Shown: positions 1-8,072 of the stretch, in pieces | Layout: the number at the start of each line of letters is the position of its first letter | How positions within the stretch are numbered: position 1 is the first letter of the stretch | Origin: Methylobacterium oryzihabitans | Lineage (GTDB): Bacteria > Pseudomonadota > Alphaproteobacteria > Rhizobiales > Beijerinckiaceae | Assembly: GCF_004004555.2 (NCBI RefSeq) | Contig: NZ_SACP01000027.1 | Coordinates: forward strand, 16,328-80,327 | Direction: 5' to 3' | Length of the DNA stretch: 64,000 nucleotides | Position numbers and translations under genes: made by a program | The notes under the pieces: generated by a model | The model's input: only the letters and a program-made list of their open reading frames with translations | Told to the model about the DNA's origin: nothing | Databases searched by the model: none

Positions 1-455
1 GGCACGCAGACCACGGTGTGGCCGAGCACCAGCGTCGTCACCGAGACCGGCCAGCCGAGGAGCGAGAAGAACATCAGGCTCGACAGCCCGAAGGCGAGGC
101 CGGGCAGGATCAGCGGCGACAGAAAGAGGCTGTCGAGGAGTTTCGCCGACAGCGTCGCCGAGCGGGCGACCGCGAGCGCGCCGAGCACGCCGAGGACCAC
201 CGACAGCACGGTCGAGAACGCCGCCACCTTCAGGCTGTTGGCGAGCGCGAAGTGCAATTGCCACGCCTCCCACAATTCGCCGTACCAGCGCAGGGAGAAG
301 CCCGGCGGCGGGAACCGCAGCGACAGCCCGTCGGTGAACGACACCACCAGCACGATCACGGTCGGGGCGAGCAGCAGCACCAGCGCCGCCACGGCGAGGA
401 GCGCGACGGCGGCCTCGAAGGTCAGGCGGTCGAGGATCGAGGCGGGACGGGACAT
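1..455 (-). CDS. ABC transporter permease, PotC-type (partial, C-terminus beyond window)
   Basis: Inner-membrane permease of a spermidine/putrescine-type ABC importer. About 151 residues are visible from an ATG at 455. An N-terminal membrane segment at about residues 16-38 is followed by a periplasmic stretch and at least two more hydrophobic segments, including one with LLDSLFLSPLILPG, the usual PotC/binding-protein-dependent permease layout. The start lies only 7 bases after the stop of the upstream permease, so the two are surely co-transcribed with the binding protein and ATPase at 1663-3862. The remaining part, including the EAA loop that contacts the ATPase, is outside the window. Family assignment is firm. 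The substrate is not known; the divergent amidase suggests a nitrogen compound. Confidence 0.85.
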   Translation of the reverse strand, partial: MSRPASILDRLTFEAAVALLAVAALVLLLAPTVIVLVVSFTDGLSLRFPPPGFSLRWYGELWEAWQLHFALANSLKVAAFSTVLSVVLGVLGALAVARSATLSAKLLDSLFLSPLILPGLAFGLSSLMFFSLLGWPVSVTTLVLGHTVVCV

Positions 456-462
456 CGGGGCC

Positions 463-1311
463 TCAGGTCTGGGCGTAGCCGCGGGCGAGGCGGCCGAGGG
501 CGTTGAAGGCGAGGATGACGGCGAGCACCGCGACGAGGAACACCACCGACATCGCCGCGGCGAACGGCCAGTTCTGGAGCGCGATCGCCTGCTGGTAGAT
601 GTAGCCGGGCATGAACAGCATCTGCCCGCCGCCGATCAGCGACTGGGTGATGAAGCCCGAGATCGCCGCCGCGAAGGTCAGCACCGCGCCGGCGATCAGG
701 CCCGGCAGCGACAGCGGCAGGGTCACCCGCCGGAAGGTGCGCCAGCGCCCGGCCCCGAGGGCCTCGGAGGCGTCCCACAGGCTCGGCTCGATCCGCGACA
801 GGGCGGTCATCAGCGGCAGCACCATCAGGGGCATCTGGACCTGGGCCAGGGCTGCCACGAGTCCGCCCTCGGCGTAGAGCATCCGGACGGGCGCGTCGAT
901 GAGGCCGAGGCCCGACAGGGCCGAGTTCACCACCCCCTGCCGGCCCAGGATGACGATCCACGCGAAGGTGCGGATGACGACGCTAGTGAGGAGCGGCATC
1001 AGCACCGCCAGGATCACGACTCCGCGCACCCAGCCCCCGGCCCGCGTCGCCACCAGGGCCAGCGGGAAGCCGAGGACGAGGCAGACGGCGGTGACCTTCA
1101 GTCCGAGCCACAGGGTCGAACCGAGCACGCCCAGGCTGAAGCGGTCGCCCAGGAAGGCGGCGTATTGCGACAGGCCGAAACCCCCGTCCGCTCCCCGGAG
1201 CGACAGGGCGACGAGGGCGGCGAGCGGCGCGACGAAGAACGCCGCGAAGAACAGCGCGAGCGGGCTCGCGAGCCGCAGGTCGTAGCGGGTGACGTCGGGC
1301 AGGGGGGACAT
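463..1311 (-). CDS. ABC transporter permease, PotB-type
   Basis: First permease of the polyamine-type importer, 282 residues. The start is placed at the ATG at 1311 (MSPLPD); the longer reading frame runs upstream into repeat DNA. A first membrane helix lies at about 17-38 and further helices follow at roughly 70-90, 97-120, 150-172, 204-225 and 245-270. The EAA loop that docks on the ATPase is at about 181-205 (ASEALGAGRWRTFRRVTLPL), typical of the family. It pairs with the PotC-type permease just downstream and with the binding protein and ATPase upstream. A 351-bp repeat-rich gap separates it from the binding-protein gene, which is unusual inside such an operon. Confidence 0.9.
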   Translation of the reverse strand: MSPLPDVTRYDLRLASPLALFFAAFFVAPLAALVALSLRGADGGFGLSQYAAFLGDRFSLGVLGSTLWLGLKVTAVCLVLGFPLALVATRAGGWVRGVVILAVLMPLLTSVVIRTFAWIVILGRQGVVNSALSGLGLIDAPVRMLYAEGGLVAALAQVQMPLMVLPLMTALSRIEPSLWDASEALGAGRWRTFRRVTLPLSLPGLIAGAVLTFAAAISGFITQSLIGGGQMLFMPGYIYQQAIALQNWPFAAAMSVVFLVAVLAVILAFNALGRLARGYAQT

Positions 1312-1329
1312 GGCGGGGCCTGCGGGGGT

Positions 1330-1655
1330 GGGGAAAAGATCCCTTCCCCTCTGCGGCACGGCTGTCCGGGGAAGGAAAAGGCGCGGGTTTCCCTCTCCCC
1401 GCGGGCGGGGAGAGGACTTCATCGACCTCGTCGTCGATGAAGTGAGCGGAGGCGAAAGCCGGAGCGAGGGTGAGGGGGTCTCGAAGAGTGAGGCTTCTCC
1501 GGAAACACCCCCTCACCCTCGCCCTTCGGGCTCGCCGTGCCTCCTGAACGGCGGCACGGCCCTCTCCCCGCCCGCGGGGAGAGGAGAGAGCCCGCGCCTC
1601 ACCTTTCCCCGGACAGCCCTTCCCCTGCGGGGGAGGGCGGGGCGTGGCGCATCAC
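1330..1655. repeat. Long inverted-repeat element inside the ABC operon
   Basis: The 351-bp gap between the binding-protein gene and the first permease gene contains nested GC-rich inverted repeats. A segment near 1361-1386 (GTCCGGGGAAGG) reappears inverted near 1597-1622 (CCTTTCCCCGGAC). CTCTCCCCGCGGGCGGGGAGAGG near 1393-1415 is palindromic and has a counterpart near 1561-1583. GAGGGTGAGGGGGT near 1466-1479 pairs with ACCCCCTCACCCTC near 1507-1520. No gene is seen. It would fold into a large hairpin in the operon transcript and may reduce expression of the permeases relative to the binding protein. Confidence 0.7.
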
Positions 1656-1662
1656 CCTCCGG

Positions 1663-2706
1663 TCACAACTTGATCTCGCGGTTGAACCGCTCGATCCAGG
1701 CCGGGCGGCCGGCATTGATCGTCTTCCAGTCCTGGAACACGAACTTCTTCTGCAATTCCTCGGTGTCCTTCGCCAGCACCTTGGCGATCTCGCCGGTCAT
1801 CTTGACCTTGGCGTTGGTCGGCACGATCAGGTAGGGCGCCTGCATCAGCCGGGTCTGGACAGGCTCGGAGATCGCCGCCTCGATCAGCTTGAACGCCAGC
1901 TCGCGGTTGGGCGAGTTCTTCACGATCTGGATCGCGGTCTTGAACGCGATCGCGCCCTCCTTGGGCGCCACGAACTCCACCGGCACGCCCTTGGCCTTGA
2001 GGATCTGGATCGCGTTGAAGTTGCCGGGCGAGATGTCGACCTGACCCTGCTGGAACAGGGTGGCGAGCGCCCCGGGATTGGCCGCCACCGCCGACAGGTT
2101 CGGCTTCAGGCTCTCCATCGCCTTGAAGGCCGGGTCGATGTTGCTCTCCGAGCCGCCGTGCATCTTGGCGACCTCGACCATGAAGCCGGTGCCGAGCGTC
2201 GAGTTCATGTTGGTGATGCCGACCCGGCCCTTGAACTCCGGCCGCCACAGGTCGGCCCACGAGGTCGGCGGGGTCTTCACCGTGTCGGGGTTGTAGGTCA
2301 GGCCGACGACCTGGAAGAACGCCGCCGGGCCGCTCGCCTCCTGGGCGGTCGGGATCAGGTCCTTGAACGAGGCGCTGCGCTCGACCGGGTAGGGCTCGAC
2401 GAGGTCCTGGGCCAGCGCCACCAGGGCCGGGCCCGGATCGTGCAGCATCACGTCGATCGGCGGGTTGGCCCGCGCCGCCGAGACCTTCGCGATCTGGTCG
2501 ACCGACAGCATCGGGTCGAGGACGATCGGAGCGTTGCCGGTCTCCTTGCGGTAGGCCGGCACCAGCACCGCCTTGTGCGCCTCCTCCCAGCTTCCGGTGA
2601 AGGTGGCGAAGACCAGCGGGCGGGCCTGGGCGAAGGACAGGCCGGGAAACAGCTCCATCGCGCCGAGCGACAGGGCGGTGGTGAGGAGGTGGCGGCGAGA
2701 GAGCAT
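1663..2706 (-). CDS. ABC transporter periplasmic substrate-binding protein, PotD/spermidine-putrescine type
   Basis: Extracytoplasmic solute receptor of the polyamine-type importer, 347 residues from the ATG at 2706. The N-terminus MLSRRHLLTTALSLGAMELF followed by FPGLSFAQA is a signal peptide with an arginine pair, cut at about residue 28. The mature part starts RPLVFATFTGSWEEAHK, the first strand of the SBP_bac_8/PotD fold. It continues with features of this group such as a hinge segment near TNMNSTLGTGFMVE. It lies 25 bases downstream of the ATPase gene and upstream of both permeases. Ligand cannot be read from sequence; related receptors bind polyamines, opines, iron or phosphonates. Confidence 0.88.
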   Translation of the reverse strand: MLSRRHLLTTALSLGAMELFPGLSFAQARPLVFATFTGSWEEAHKAVLVPAYRKETGNAPIVLDPMLSVDQIAKVSAARANPPIDVMLHDPGPALVALAQDLVEPYPVERSASFKDLIPTAQEASGPAAFFQVVGLTYNPDTVKTPPTSWADLWRPEFKGRVGITNMNSTLGTGFMVEVAKMHGGSESNIDPAFKAMESLKPNLSAVAANPGALATLFQQGQVDISPGNFNAIQILKAKGVPVEFVAPKEGAIAFKTAIQIVKNSPNRELAFKLIEAAISEPVQTRLMQAPYLIVPTNAKVKMTGEIAKVLAKDTEELQKKFVFQDWKTINAGRPAWIERFNREIKL

Positions 2707-2731
2707 GGGGTGGATCCTCGGAACGGGACGA

Positions 2732-3862
2732 TCAGGCGGCGGCCGGGAAGGCGCAGGCGAGGCCGGGGGCGGCGAGCACCCGCACCGGGGTGCCGGGGGC
2801 GCGCGGGGCGCCGCCGCCGAGGCGCGGCTCGGCGATCTTGATCGGGCTGCCGGCGCCGACCCGGACCTCGTGGACGATGGTCGGCCCGAGCGGCAGCGCC
2901 ATCTCGACCACGCCGGCGATGCCGTCCTCGCCGGTTTCCGCCAGCCGCAGGTGCTCCGGGCGCAGGCAGGCGACGACGCGCCCGCCCGCCGCCACCGCCT
3001 GGGCCAGCGGCCGGGCGACGATCTCGGCCCCGGCGTCGAGGGCGATGCGCGCACCAGTCGCGTCGGCGCCGAGCAGCACCCCCGGCATGGTGTTGGCCGC
3101 GCCCACGAAGGTGTTGACGAACAGGCTGCCGGGCGCGTCGTAGACCGTGGTCGGCGGGGCGAACTGCTCCAGGCGCCCCTGCGACAGCACCGCGACCCGG
3201 TCGGACAGCGACAGGGCCTCCTCCTGGTCGTGGGTGACGAGCAGGGTGGTGACGCCCGCGACGCGCTGGAGTCGCTTGACCTCGATCTGCATGTCGAGGC
3301 GGAGGTTCTTGTCGAGGGCGGCGAAGGGCTCGTCGAGGAGCAGCACCGCCGGCCGGATCGCCAGCGCCCGGGCGAGCGCCACCCGCTGCTGCTGGCCGCC
3401 GGAGAGCTGGCGCGGCAGGCGGGCGGCGACGTGGCCGAGCTTGACGAGGTCGAGCAGGCGGCGCGCCTCGCTCCCCTGCTCGGCCCGCGAGGCGCCGCGG
3501 GCGGCGAGCCCGTAGGCGACGTTCTCGGCCACCGTCAGGTGCGGGAACAGGGCGTAGTTCTGGAACACGATGCCGACCGCGCGCCGGCTCGGCGGCAGGG
3601 CGTCGATGACTTGGTCGCCGACGATCACCCGCCCCTCGGTCTGGCGCAGGAAGCCGGCAACGATGCGCAGCAACGTGGTCTTGCCGCAGCCCGACGGCCC
3701 GAGCAGCGACACAAGCTCGCCGGCCCTGATGTCGAGGTTCACGTTCTCGACCGCGACGGCGCCGCCGTAGCGGTGCGTGATGCCGTCGAGGACGACCGAG
3801 CGGCCCTCCGCCGTCGTCGTCCGCGCTCCCGTGCTGCTCACCGGTTTCGTCCTCTGCGGCAT
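2732..3862 (-). CDS. ABC transporter ATP-binding protein, PotA-type
   Basis: Cytoplasmic ATPase that powers the polyamine-type importer, 376 residues. Walker A GPSGCGKTT is at about 55-63, the Q-loop near 101 (FQNYALFPH), the signature LSGGQQQRVALARAL at about 153-167 and Walker B LLLDEPFAAL at about 174-183. The switch histidine is in LLVTHDQEEAL. The C-terminal third (about 245-376) is a TOBE-like domain, as in PotA/FbpC/CysA ATPases. It is the first gene of the minus-strand operon. Its start lies 164 bases from the divergent amidase start, so the gap presumably holds both promoters. Confidence 0.92.
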   Translation of the reverse strand: MPQRTKPVSSTGARTTTAEGRSVVLDGITHRYGGAVAVENVNLDIRAGELVSLLGPSGCGKTTLLRIVAGFLRQTEGRVIVGDQVIDALPPSRRAVGIVFQNYALFPHLTVAENVAYGLAARGASRAEQGSEARRLLDLVKLGHVAARLPRQLSGGQQQRVALARALAIRPAVLLLDEPFAALDKNLRLDMQIEVKRLQRVAGVTTLLVTHDQEEALSLSDRVAVLSQGRLEQFAPPTTVYDAPGSLFVNTFVGAANTMPGVLLGADATGARIALDAGAEIVARPLAQAVAAGGRVVACLRPEHLRLAETGEDGIAGVVEMALPLGPTIVHEVRVGAGSPIKIAEPRLGGGAPRAPGTPVRVLAAPGLACAFPAAA

Positions 3863-4026
3863 CGATCTTGCGGCGGAGAGTTCGCAAATCGTATGCCATT
3901 CCGGGAAAAGCCCATGTTCACGTTGAGGTTGTGCCGCCGGCGCGGCGATGGGAACGGGAGCGTGCCGGCGGCGACGGCCCTTCGCCCAAGCAACAGGCAG
4001 ACCTGCGACGCGGGGAGGCAGACGGC

Positions 4027-5433
4027 ATGACGACGGAGCTGTGGCGGCTGAGCGCCATCGACCTCGGGGCGGCGTTCGCCCGCGGCGAGGCGACGCCGGT
4101 CGACGCCTTGGAGAGCGCGCTGGCCCGGGCCGCGGCGTGGGAGCCGCGGCTCAACGCGCTGTCGCGGCCCAATCCGCGGGCGCGGGCCGAAGCGGAGGCG
4201 AGCGCGGCGCGCTGGCGGGCGGGGACGCCGCTCTCGCCCCTCGACGGCGTGCCGATGACGGTCAAGGAGTTCCTGGTCGCCGAGGGGATGCCCGCGACCT
4301 ACGCCACCCCCGGCGGCGACGAGACCCCGCGCCCGGCGGATGAGCTGCCGGTGGCGCGGCTGCGCGGCGCCGGTCTCGTGACGCTCGCCAAGACCACGAT
4401 GCCGGAATTCGCGGTCCAGGGTTACACCGCCGGCACCCGGTTCGGCACCACCGGCAACCCGTGGAACCCGGCGCTCACCCCCGGCGGCTCGACCGGCGGC
4501 GGGGTCGCGGCGACGGCGGCCGGCTACGCGCCGATCGGCCTCGGCACCGATGGCGGCGGCTCGATCCGCCGCCCCGCCGCCCATGCCGGGCTGGTCGGGC
4601 TGAAAAGCTCCCTCGGGCTGGTGCCGCGCCACGGCGGCCTGCCCTCGCCGCTCCTCGATTTCGAGGTCGCCGGGGCGGTGACCCGCACCGTCGCCGACAG
4701 CCGGGCGGTGCTCGACCTCATGGCCGGTCCAGACCCGCGGGTGCTGTGGTCGGGCTTCCCCCGCGGGGCCGGGCGGCCGGAGCGGCCGCTGCGCGCGCGC
4801 TACGTCGAGCGCCTCGGCGACCATCCCGTCGATCCGGTCATCGCCGCGGCCTGCCGGCGCGCCCTCGGCGCCCTGGCGGGATGCGGGCTCGCCATCGAGG
4901 AGGGGCCGCTGCCGGTCGAGGTCGGCGCCCTCAACGCGGCGTGGCCGGAGATCGGCCGGATCGGCCTCGCCCACCTGTTCGCCGCCGACCCGGCCCTCGA
5001 GGCGGGAGCGAGCGAGCCGTACCGGGCGATGGCGGCGCAGGGCCGGGCAATCCCGGCGACGCGGCTGTGGCAGATCCTCGACTGGGTCCGGACGCTGCGC
5101 GACGCGGCCGCCGCCGCCTTCGCCGAGATCGACCTCGTGCTCACGCCGATCTGCGCCGCCCAGCCCTGGCCGGCGGGCGAGGAATACCCGCCGGTCATCG
5201 ACGGGCAGGCGGTCGGGCCGCGCGGCCACGCGATCTATTCCGGCTGGGTCAACGCCGCCGGCCTGCCGGGCCTCAGCGTGCCGGTCGACCCCGCCCCGGA
5301 CGGGATGCCGATCGGCCTCCACCTCGTCGCCGGCTACGGCCGCGACCGCCTGCTCCTCGACGTCGCGGCGGCGTTCGAGCGGGCACGACCCTGGGCCGAT
5401 CGCTGGCCCGCCCTGAACGGAGACGCATCATGA
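4027..5433 (+). CDS. Amidase (amidase signature family)
   Basis: Cytoplasmic amide hydrolase, 468 residues, starting at the ATG at 4027 behind a GGGAGGCAG ribosome site. The Ser-cisSer-Lys triad is recognisable: Lys80 in DGVPMTVKEF, cis-Ser155 in GGSTGGG and nucleophile Ser179 in GTDGGGSIRRPA. The usual GGSSGG is GGSTGGG here, a conservative change. Length is normal for the family. The gene is divergent from an ABC importer and overlaps by four bases (ATGA) with a transthyretin/HIUase-like gene, so the three units probably handle one imported nitrogen compound. Amidases of the AtzE/HpxY kind occur in purine and ureide breakdown, which would suit the neighbour. The substrate remains an inference. 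Confidence 0.9.
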   Translation: MTTELWRLSAIDLGAAFARGEATPVDALESALARAAAWEPRLNALSRPNPRARAEAEASAARWRAGTPLSPLDGVPMTVKEFLVAEGMPATYATPGGDETPRPADELPVARLRGAGLVTLAKTTMPEFAVQGYTAGTRFGTTGNPWNPALTPGGSTGGGVAATAAGYAPIGLGTDGGGSIRRPAAHAGLVGLKSSLGLVPRHGGLPSPLLDFEVAGAVTRTVADSRAVLDLMAGPDPRVLWSGFPRGAGRPERPLRARYVERLGDHPVDPVIAAACRRALGALAGCGLAIEEGPLPVEVGALNAAWPEIGRIGLAHLFAADPALEAGASEPYRAMAAQGRAIPATRLWQILDWVRTLRDAAAAAFAEIDLVLTPICAAQPWPAGEEYPPVIDGQAVGPRGHAIYSGWVNAAGLPGLSVPVDPAPDGMPIGLHLVAGYGRDRLLLDVAAAFERARPWADRWPALNGDAS

Positions 5434-5777
5434 CGAACGGCGGCATCTCGGTCCACGCGGTCGACGTGGCGCGCGGGCGCCCGGCCCTCGGCCTCGCCGT
5501 GACCATCGACCGGCTCGAACCGCAGCGCCACCGGGTCGCCGAGGGGACGATCGGCCCGGACGGCACCCTCGATCACCCGCTCGCCCGCGGGGAGGGGGCG
5601 CAGGCCGGGCTCCACGAGGTCGTGTTCGCGCTCGGCGCCTACCATGCCGGGCTCGGGGCCGATCCGGGCTTCCTCGACGCGGTGCCGTTCCGGTTCCGGG
5701 TCGCGGACGCGGCCGAGCACGTCCACCTGCCGCTGAAGTTCACGCCCTACGGCTACGCCCTGTTCCGCGGCCTGTAG
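5430..5777 (+). CDS. Transthyretin-like / 5-hydroxyisourate hydrolase-like protein
   Basis: A 115-residue protein of the transthyretin/HIUase fold, translationally coupled to the amidase by an ATGA overlap. True HIUases hydrolyse 5-hydroxyisourate in urate breakdown. The N-terminal strand ISVHAVDVARGRPALG matches the family, with the catalytic-type His9. The segment EHVHLPLKFTPYGYALFRGL matches the C-terminal signature with a histidine at about 97-99. Two hallmarks differ: the position usually occupied by catalytic Arg in DGR is Thr46 (DGT), and the C-terminal YRGS tetrapeptide is FRGL. It may therefore be a divergent HIUase or a relative that acts on another cyclic ureide. No other uricase-pathway gene is nearby. 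Confidence 0.8.
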   Translation: MTNGGISVHAVDVARGRPALGLAVTIDRLEPQRHRVAEGTIGPDGTLDHPLARGEGAQAGLHEVVFALGAYHAGLGADPGFLDAVPFRFRVADAAEHVHLPLKFTPYGYALFRGL

Positions 5778-5888
5778 GAAGGACGCCCGCCCGTCCGCTG
5801 CGGCGCAGCAGAAATCGGACGGGCCCCTGCGTCCGAACCCGGTCCCCGCGAGTTACGCCCAAAGTCTGACGGAACCGGATGGCGTGAC

Positions 5889-7622
5889 ATGGCGAATCGC
5901 AACGTGGCGGACCTGCTGACCGAAACCCTGCAGCAGGTCGGGGTGCGGCGCATCTACGGGGTCGTGGGCGACAGCCTCAACGGCATCACCGAGGCGATCC
6001 GCTCCCGCGGGGTGGTCGAGTGGATCCATGTCCGGCACGAGGAGGTGGCGGCCTTCGCCGCCTCCGGCGAGGCGCAGGCGACCGGGGAACTCGCGGTCTG
6101 CGCCGGCTCGTGCGGACCGGGCAACCTCCACCTCATCAACGGCCTCTACGACGCCCAGCGCAGCCGGGTGCCGGTGCTCGCCATCGCGGCCCACATCCCG
6201 TCGCCGGAGATCGGCACCAACTACTTTCAGGAGACCCGCCCGACCGCTCTGTTCCGCGAGTGCGCGTGCTTCTGCGAGGAGATCTCGTCCGCCGAGCAAC
6301 TGCCCTACGTGCTCGAGATCGCCCTGCGGGCGGCGATCGGCCAGCGCGGCGTCGCGGTGATCGTGATCCCGGGCGACGTGGCGTTGCGCGACGCGCCCAA
6401 GCGCGCCGTCGCACCCAATCCCGGGCTCGTCCCGCGCCCGCCCGTGACCGTGCCGGCCGGCCCCGACCTCGACGCGCTGGCCGACCTGCTGAACGGCGGC
6501 CGGAAGGTCACGCTGTTCTGCGGCCGCGGCTGCGCCGGGGCGCATGCGCAGGTGATGCGGCTCGCCGAGACCCTCAAGGCCCCGGTGGTCCATGCGCTGG
6601 GCGGCAAGGAACACGTCGAGCACGACAACCCCTACGACGTCGGCATGACCGGGCTGATCGGGTTCTCGTCGGGCTACGCCGCGATGGAGGCGTGCGACAC
6701 CCTGCTGCTGCTCGGCACCGACTTTCCCTACCGCCAGTTCTACCCCGAGAAGGCCACGGTCGCGCAGGTCGACATCCGGCCCGAGAATCTCGGCCGGCGC
6801 TGCCGGCTCGACCTCGGCGTCGTCGGCGACGTGGCGGCGACCCTCGACGCGCTGCTGCCGAGGCTGACGCCGAAATCCGACGAGGCCCACCTGAAGGCGT
6901 GCCTCAAGCACTACGCCAAGGCGCGGGAGGGGCTCGACGACCTCGCCACCGGCACGCCCGGCCGCAAGCCGATCCATCCGCAATACCTGACGCGGCTCCT
7001 CAGCGAGGCGGCCGGGCCGGAGACCGCCTTCACGGCCGATGTCGGCACGCCGACGATCTGGGCCGCGCGCTACCTCGCGATGACGAAGGGCCGGCGCCTG
7101 ATCGGCTCGTGGGCGCACGGCTCGATGGCCAACGCCCTGCCGCAGGCGATCGGCATCCAGGCGGCGCAGCCGGGCCGGCAGGTGGTCTCGCTGTCGGGCG
7201 ACGGCGGCTTCACGATGCTGATGGGCGACCTGCTCACCCTGGTGCAGCAGGAACTGCCGGTGAAGGTGGTGGTCTACAACAACGGCACGCTGGGCTTCGT
7301 CGAGATGGAGATGAAGGCCGCCGGCTATCTCGATACCGGCGTGGCGCTCCGGAACCCCGACTTCGCCGCCATGGCCCGGGCCGCCGGCCTGCACGCGATC
7401 CGGGTCGAGGATCCGGGCGAGCTGGAGGGGGCGATCCGCGACGTGCTGGCCCATCCCGGCCCGGCGCTCCTCGACGTGGTGACCAACCGCCAGGAACTGG
7501 CGATGCCGCCGAAGATCGAGGCGGCGCAGATGAAGGGCTTCAGCCTCTACGTCCTGCGCGCGGTCATCAACGGGCGCGGCGACGAGATCCTCGACCTCGC
7601 CGCCAGCAACCTGCGCCGGTGA
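5889..7622 (+). CDS. poxB: Pyruvate dehydrogenase (quinone)/pyruvate oxidase, ThDP-dependent
   Basis: A 577-residue ThDP- and FAD-dependent enzyme. PoxB decarboxylates pyruvate to acetate and CO2 and passes electrons to the quinone pool at the membrane. The N-terminal PYR domain contains the conserved glutamate at about 51 (HVRHEEVAAFAASGEA). A central FAD-binding-like domain lies at about 185-330. The C-terminal PP domain has the ThDP/Mg motif starting GDGGFTML near 437 and ending VVYNN near 464. Its length matches E. coli PoxB (572). Acetolactate synthase-like or sulphoacetaldehyde-type enzymes of the same superfamily are alternatives, but GVVGDSLNGITEAI at the N-terminus is PoxB-like. It stands alone, 111 bases after the HIUase-like gene. 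Confidence 0.88.
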   Translation: MANRNVADLLTETLQQVGVRRIYGVVGDSLNGITEAIRSRGVVEWIHVRHEEVAAFAASGEAQATGELAVCAGSCGPGNLHLINGLYDAQRSRVPVLAIAAHIPSPEIGTNYFQETRPTALFRECACFCEEISSAEQLPYVLEIALRAAIGQRGVAVIVIPGDVALRDAPKRAVAPNPGLVPRPPVTVPAGPDLDALADLLNGGRKVTLFCGRGCAGAHAQVMRLAETLKAPVVHALGGKEHVEHDNPYDVGMTGLIGFSSGYAAMEACDTLLLLGTDFPYRQFYPEKATVAQVDIRPENLGRRCRLDLGVVGDVAATLDALLPRLTPKSDEAHLKACLKHYAKAREGLDDLATGTPGRKPIHPQYLTRLLSEAAGPETAFTADVGTPTIWAARYLAMTKGRRLIGSWAHGSMANALPQAIGIQAAQPGRQVVSLSGDGGFTMLMGDLLTLVQQELPVKVVVYNNGTLGFVEMEMKAAGYLDTGVALRNPDFAAMARAAGLHAIRVEDPGELEGAIRDVLAHPGPALLDVVTNRQELAMPPKIEAAQMKGFSLYVLRAVINGRGDEILDLAASNLRR

Positions 7623-7666
7623 GGATCCGAGCCTGACGCGGTCCCGGGGTCGCACCGTCCCGGCTC

Positions 7667-7696
7667 CCGGGCAGGACGATCCGTCGTCCTGCCCGG
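7667..7696 (+). terminator. Strong hairpin after poxB
   Basis: A perfect 13-bp stem (CCGGGCAGGACGA with TCGTCCTGCCCGG) encloses a TCCG loop 45 bases after the poxB stop codon. No clear T run follows, so it is a probable transcription-end or RNA-stability hairpin and not a textbook intrinsic terminator. Confidence 0.5.
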
Positions 7697-7920
7697 CGCC
7701 GCGACCACCCCGCGCGGCGAAGCCGCCGCAGGGCCATCGCTTCAGCGATTGTCCTGCGGTCGCCTGCAGGGCGACGCTGCATGGCAGGCGCGGTGCGCTT
7801 TGCGCCCGAAGAGCGCCCCCGCGGAGCGGGTTCGAGGGGACGAATGTCCGCTCGAACACAGAGCGGAGCGAAAGCCAAAGTCACGGATGTGACTGCCGGC
7901 GCCTGAGGCCGAGCGGGAAA

Positions 7921-7952
7921 CCAGGGCAATCGCTCCGAGGCGATTGCCCTGG
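7921..7952. other. Perfect hairpin upstream of serS; rest of gap featureless
   Basis: CCAGGGCAATCGC and GCGATTGCCCTGG form a perfect 13-bp stem around a six-base loop (TCCGAG), 120 bases before the serS start. The rest of the 450-base gap between poxB and serS (7623-8072) shows only the hairpin at 7667 and no convincing gene. The stem could be a terminator of read-through or part of the serS leader. No T-box features are visible. Confidence 0.4.
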
Positions 7953-8072
7953 AAGCCGCCGCCCCCGCCCTTGTCCGGACCCGGTCGATGCGGCAAAGCG
8001 GGTCGCCTCAACCGAGGGACGGGCGGACGCTCCGGCCCCAGTCCTCCGAGCCACGACATCCGAGCCGCCGCC

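Noticed and set aside
7921..7952. T-box riboswitch upstream of serS
   Set aside because: Only a single hairpin is visible, with no T-box sequence or specifier loop, and T-boxes are not expected in alphaproteobacteria.
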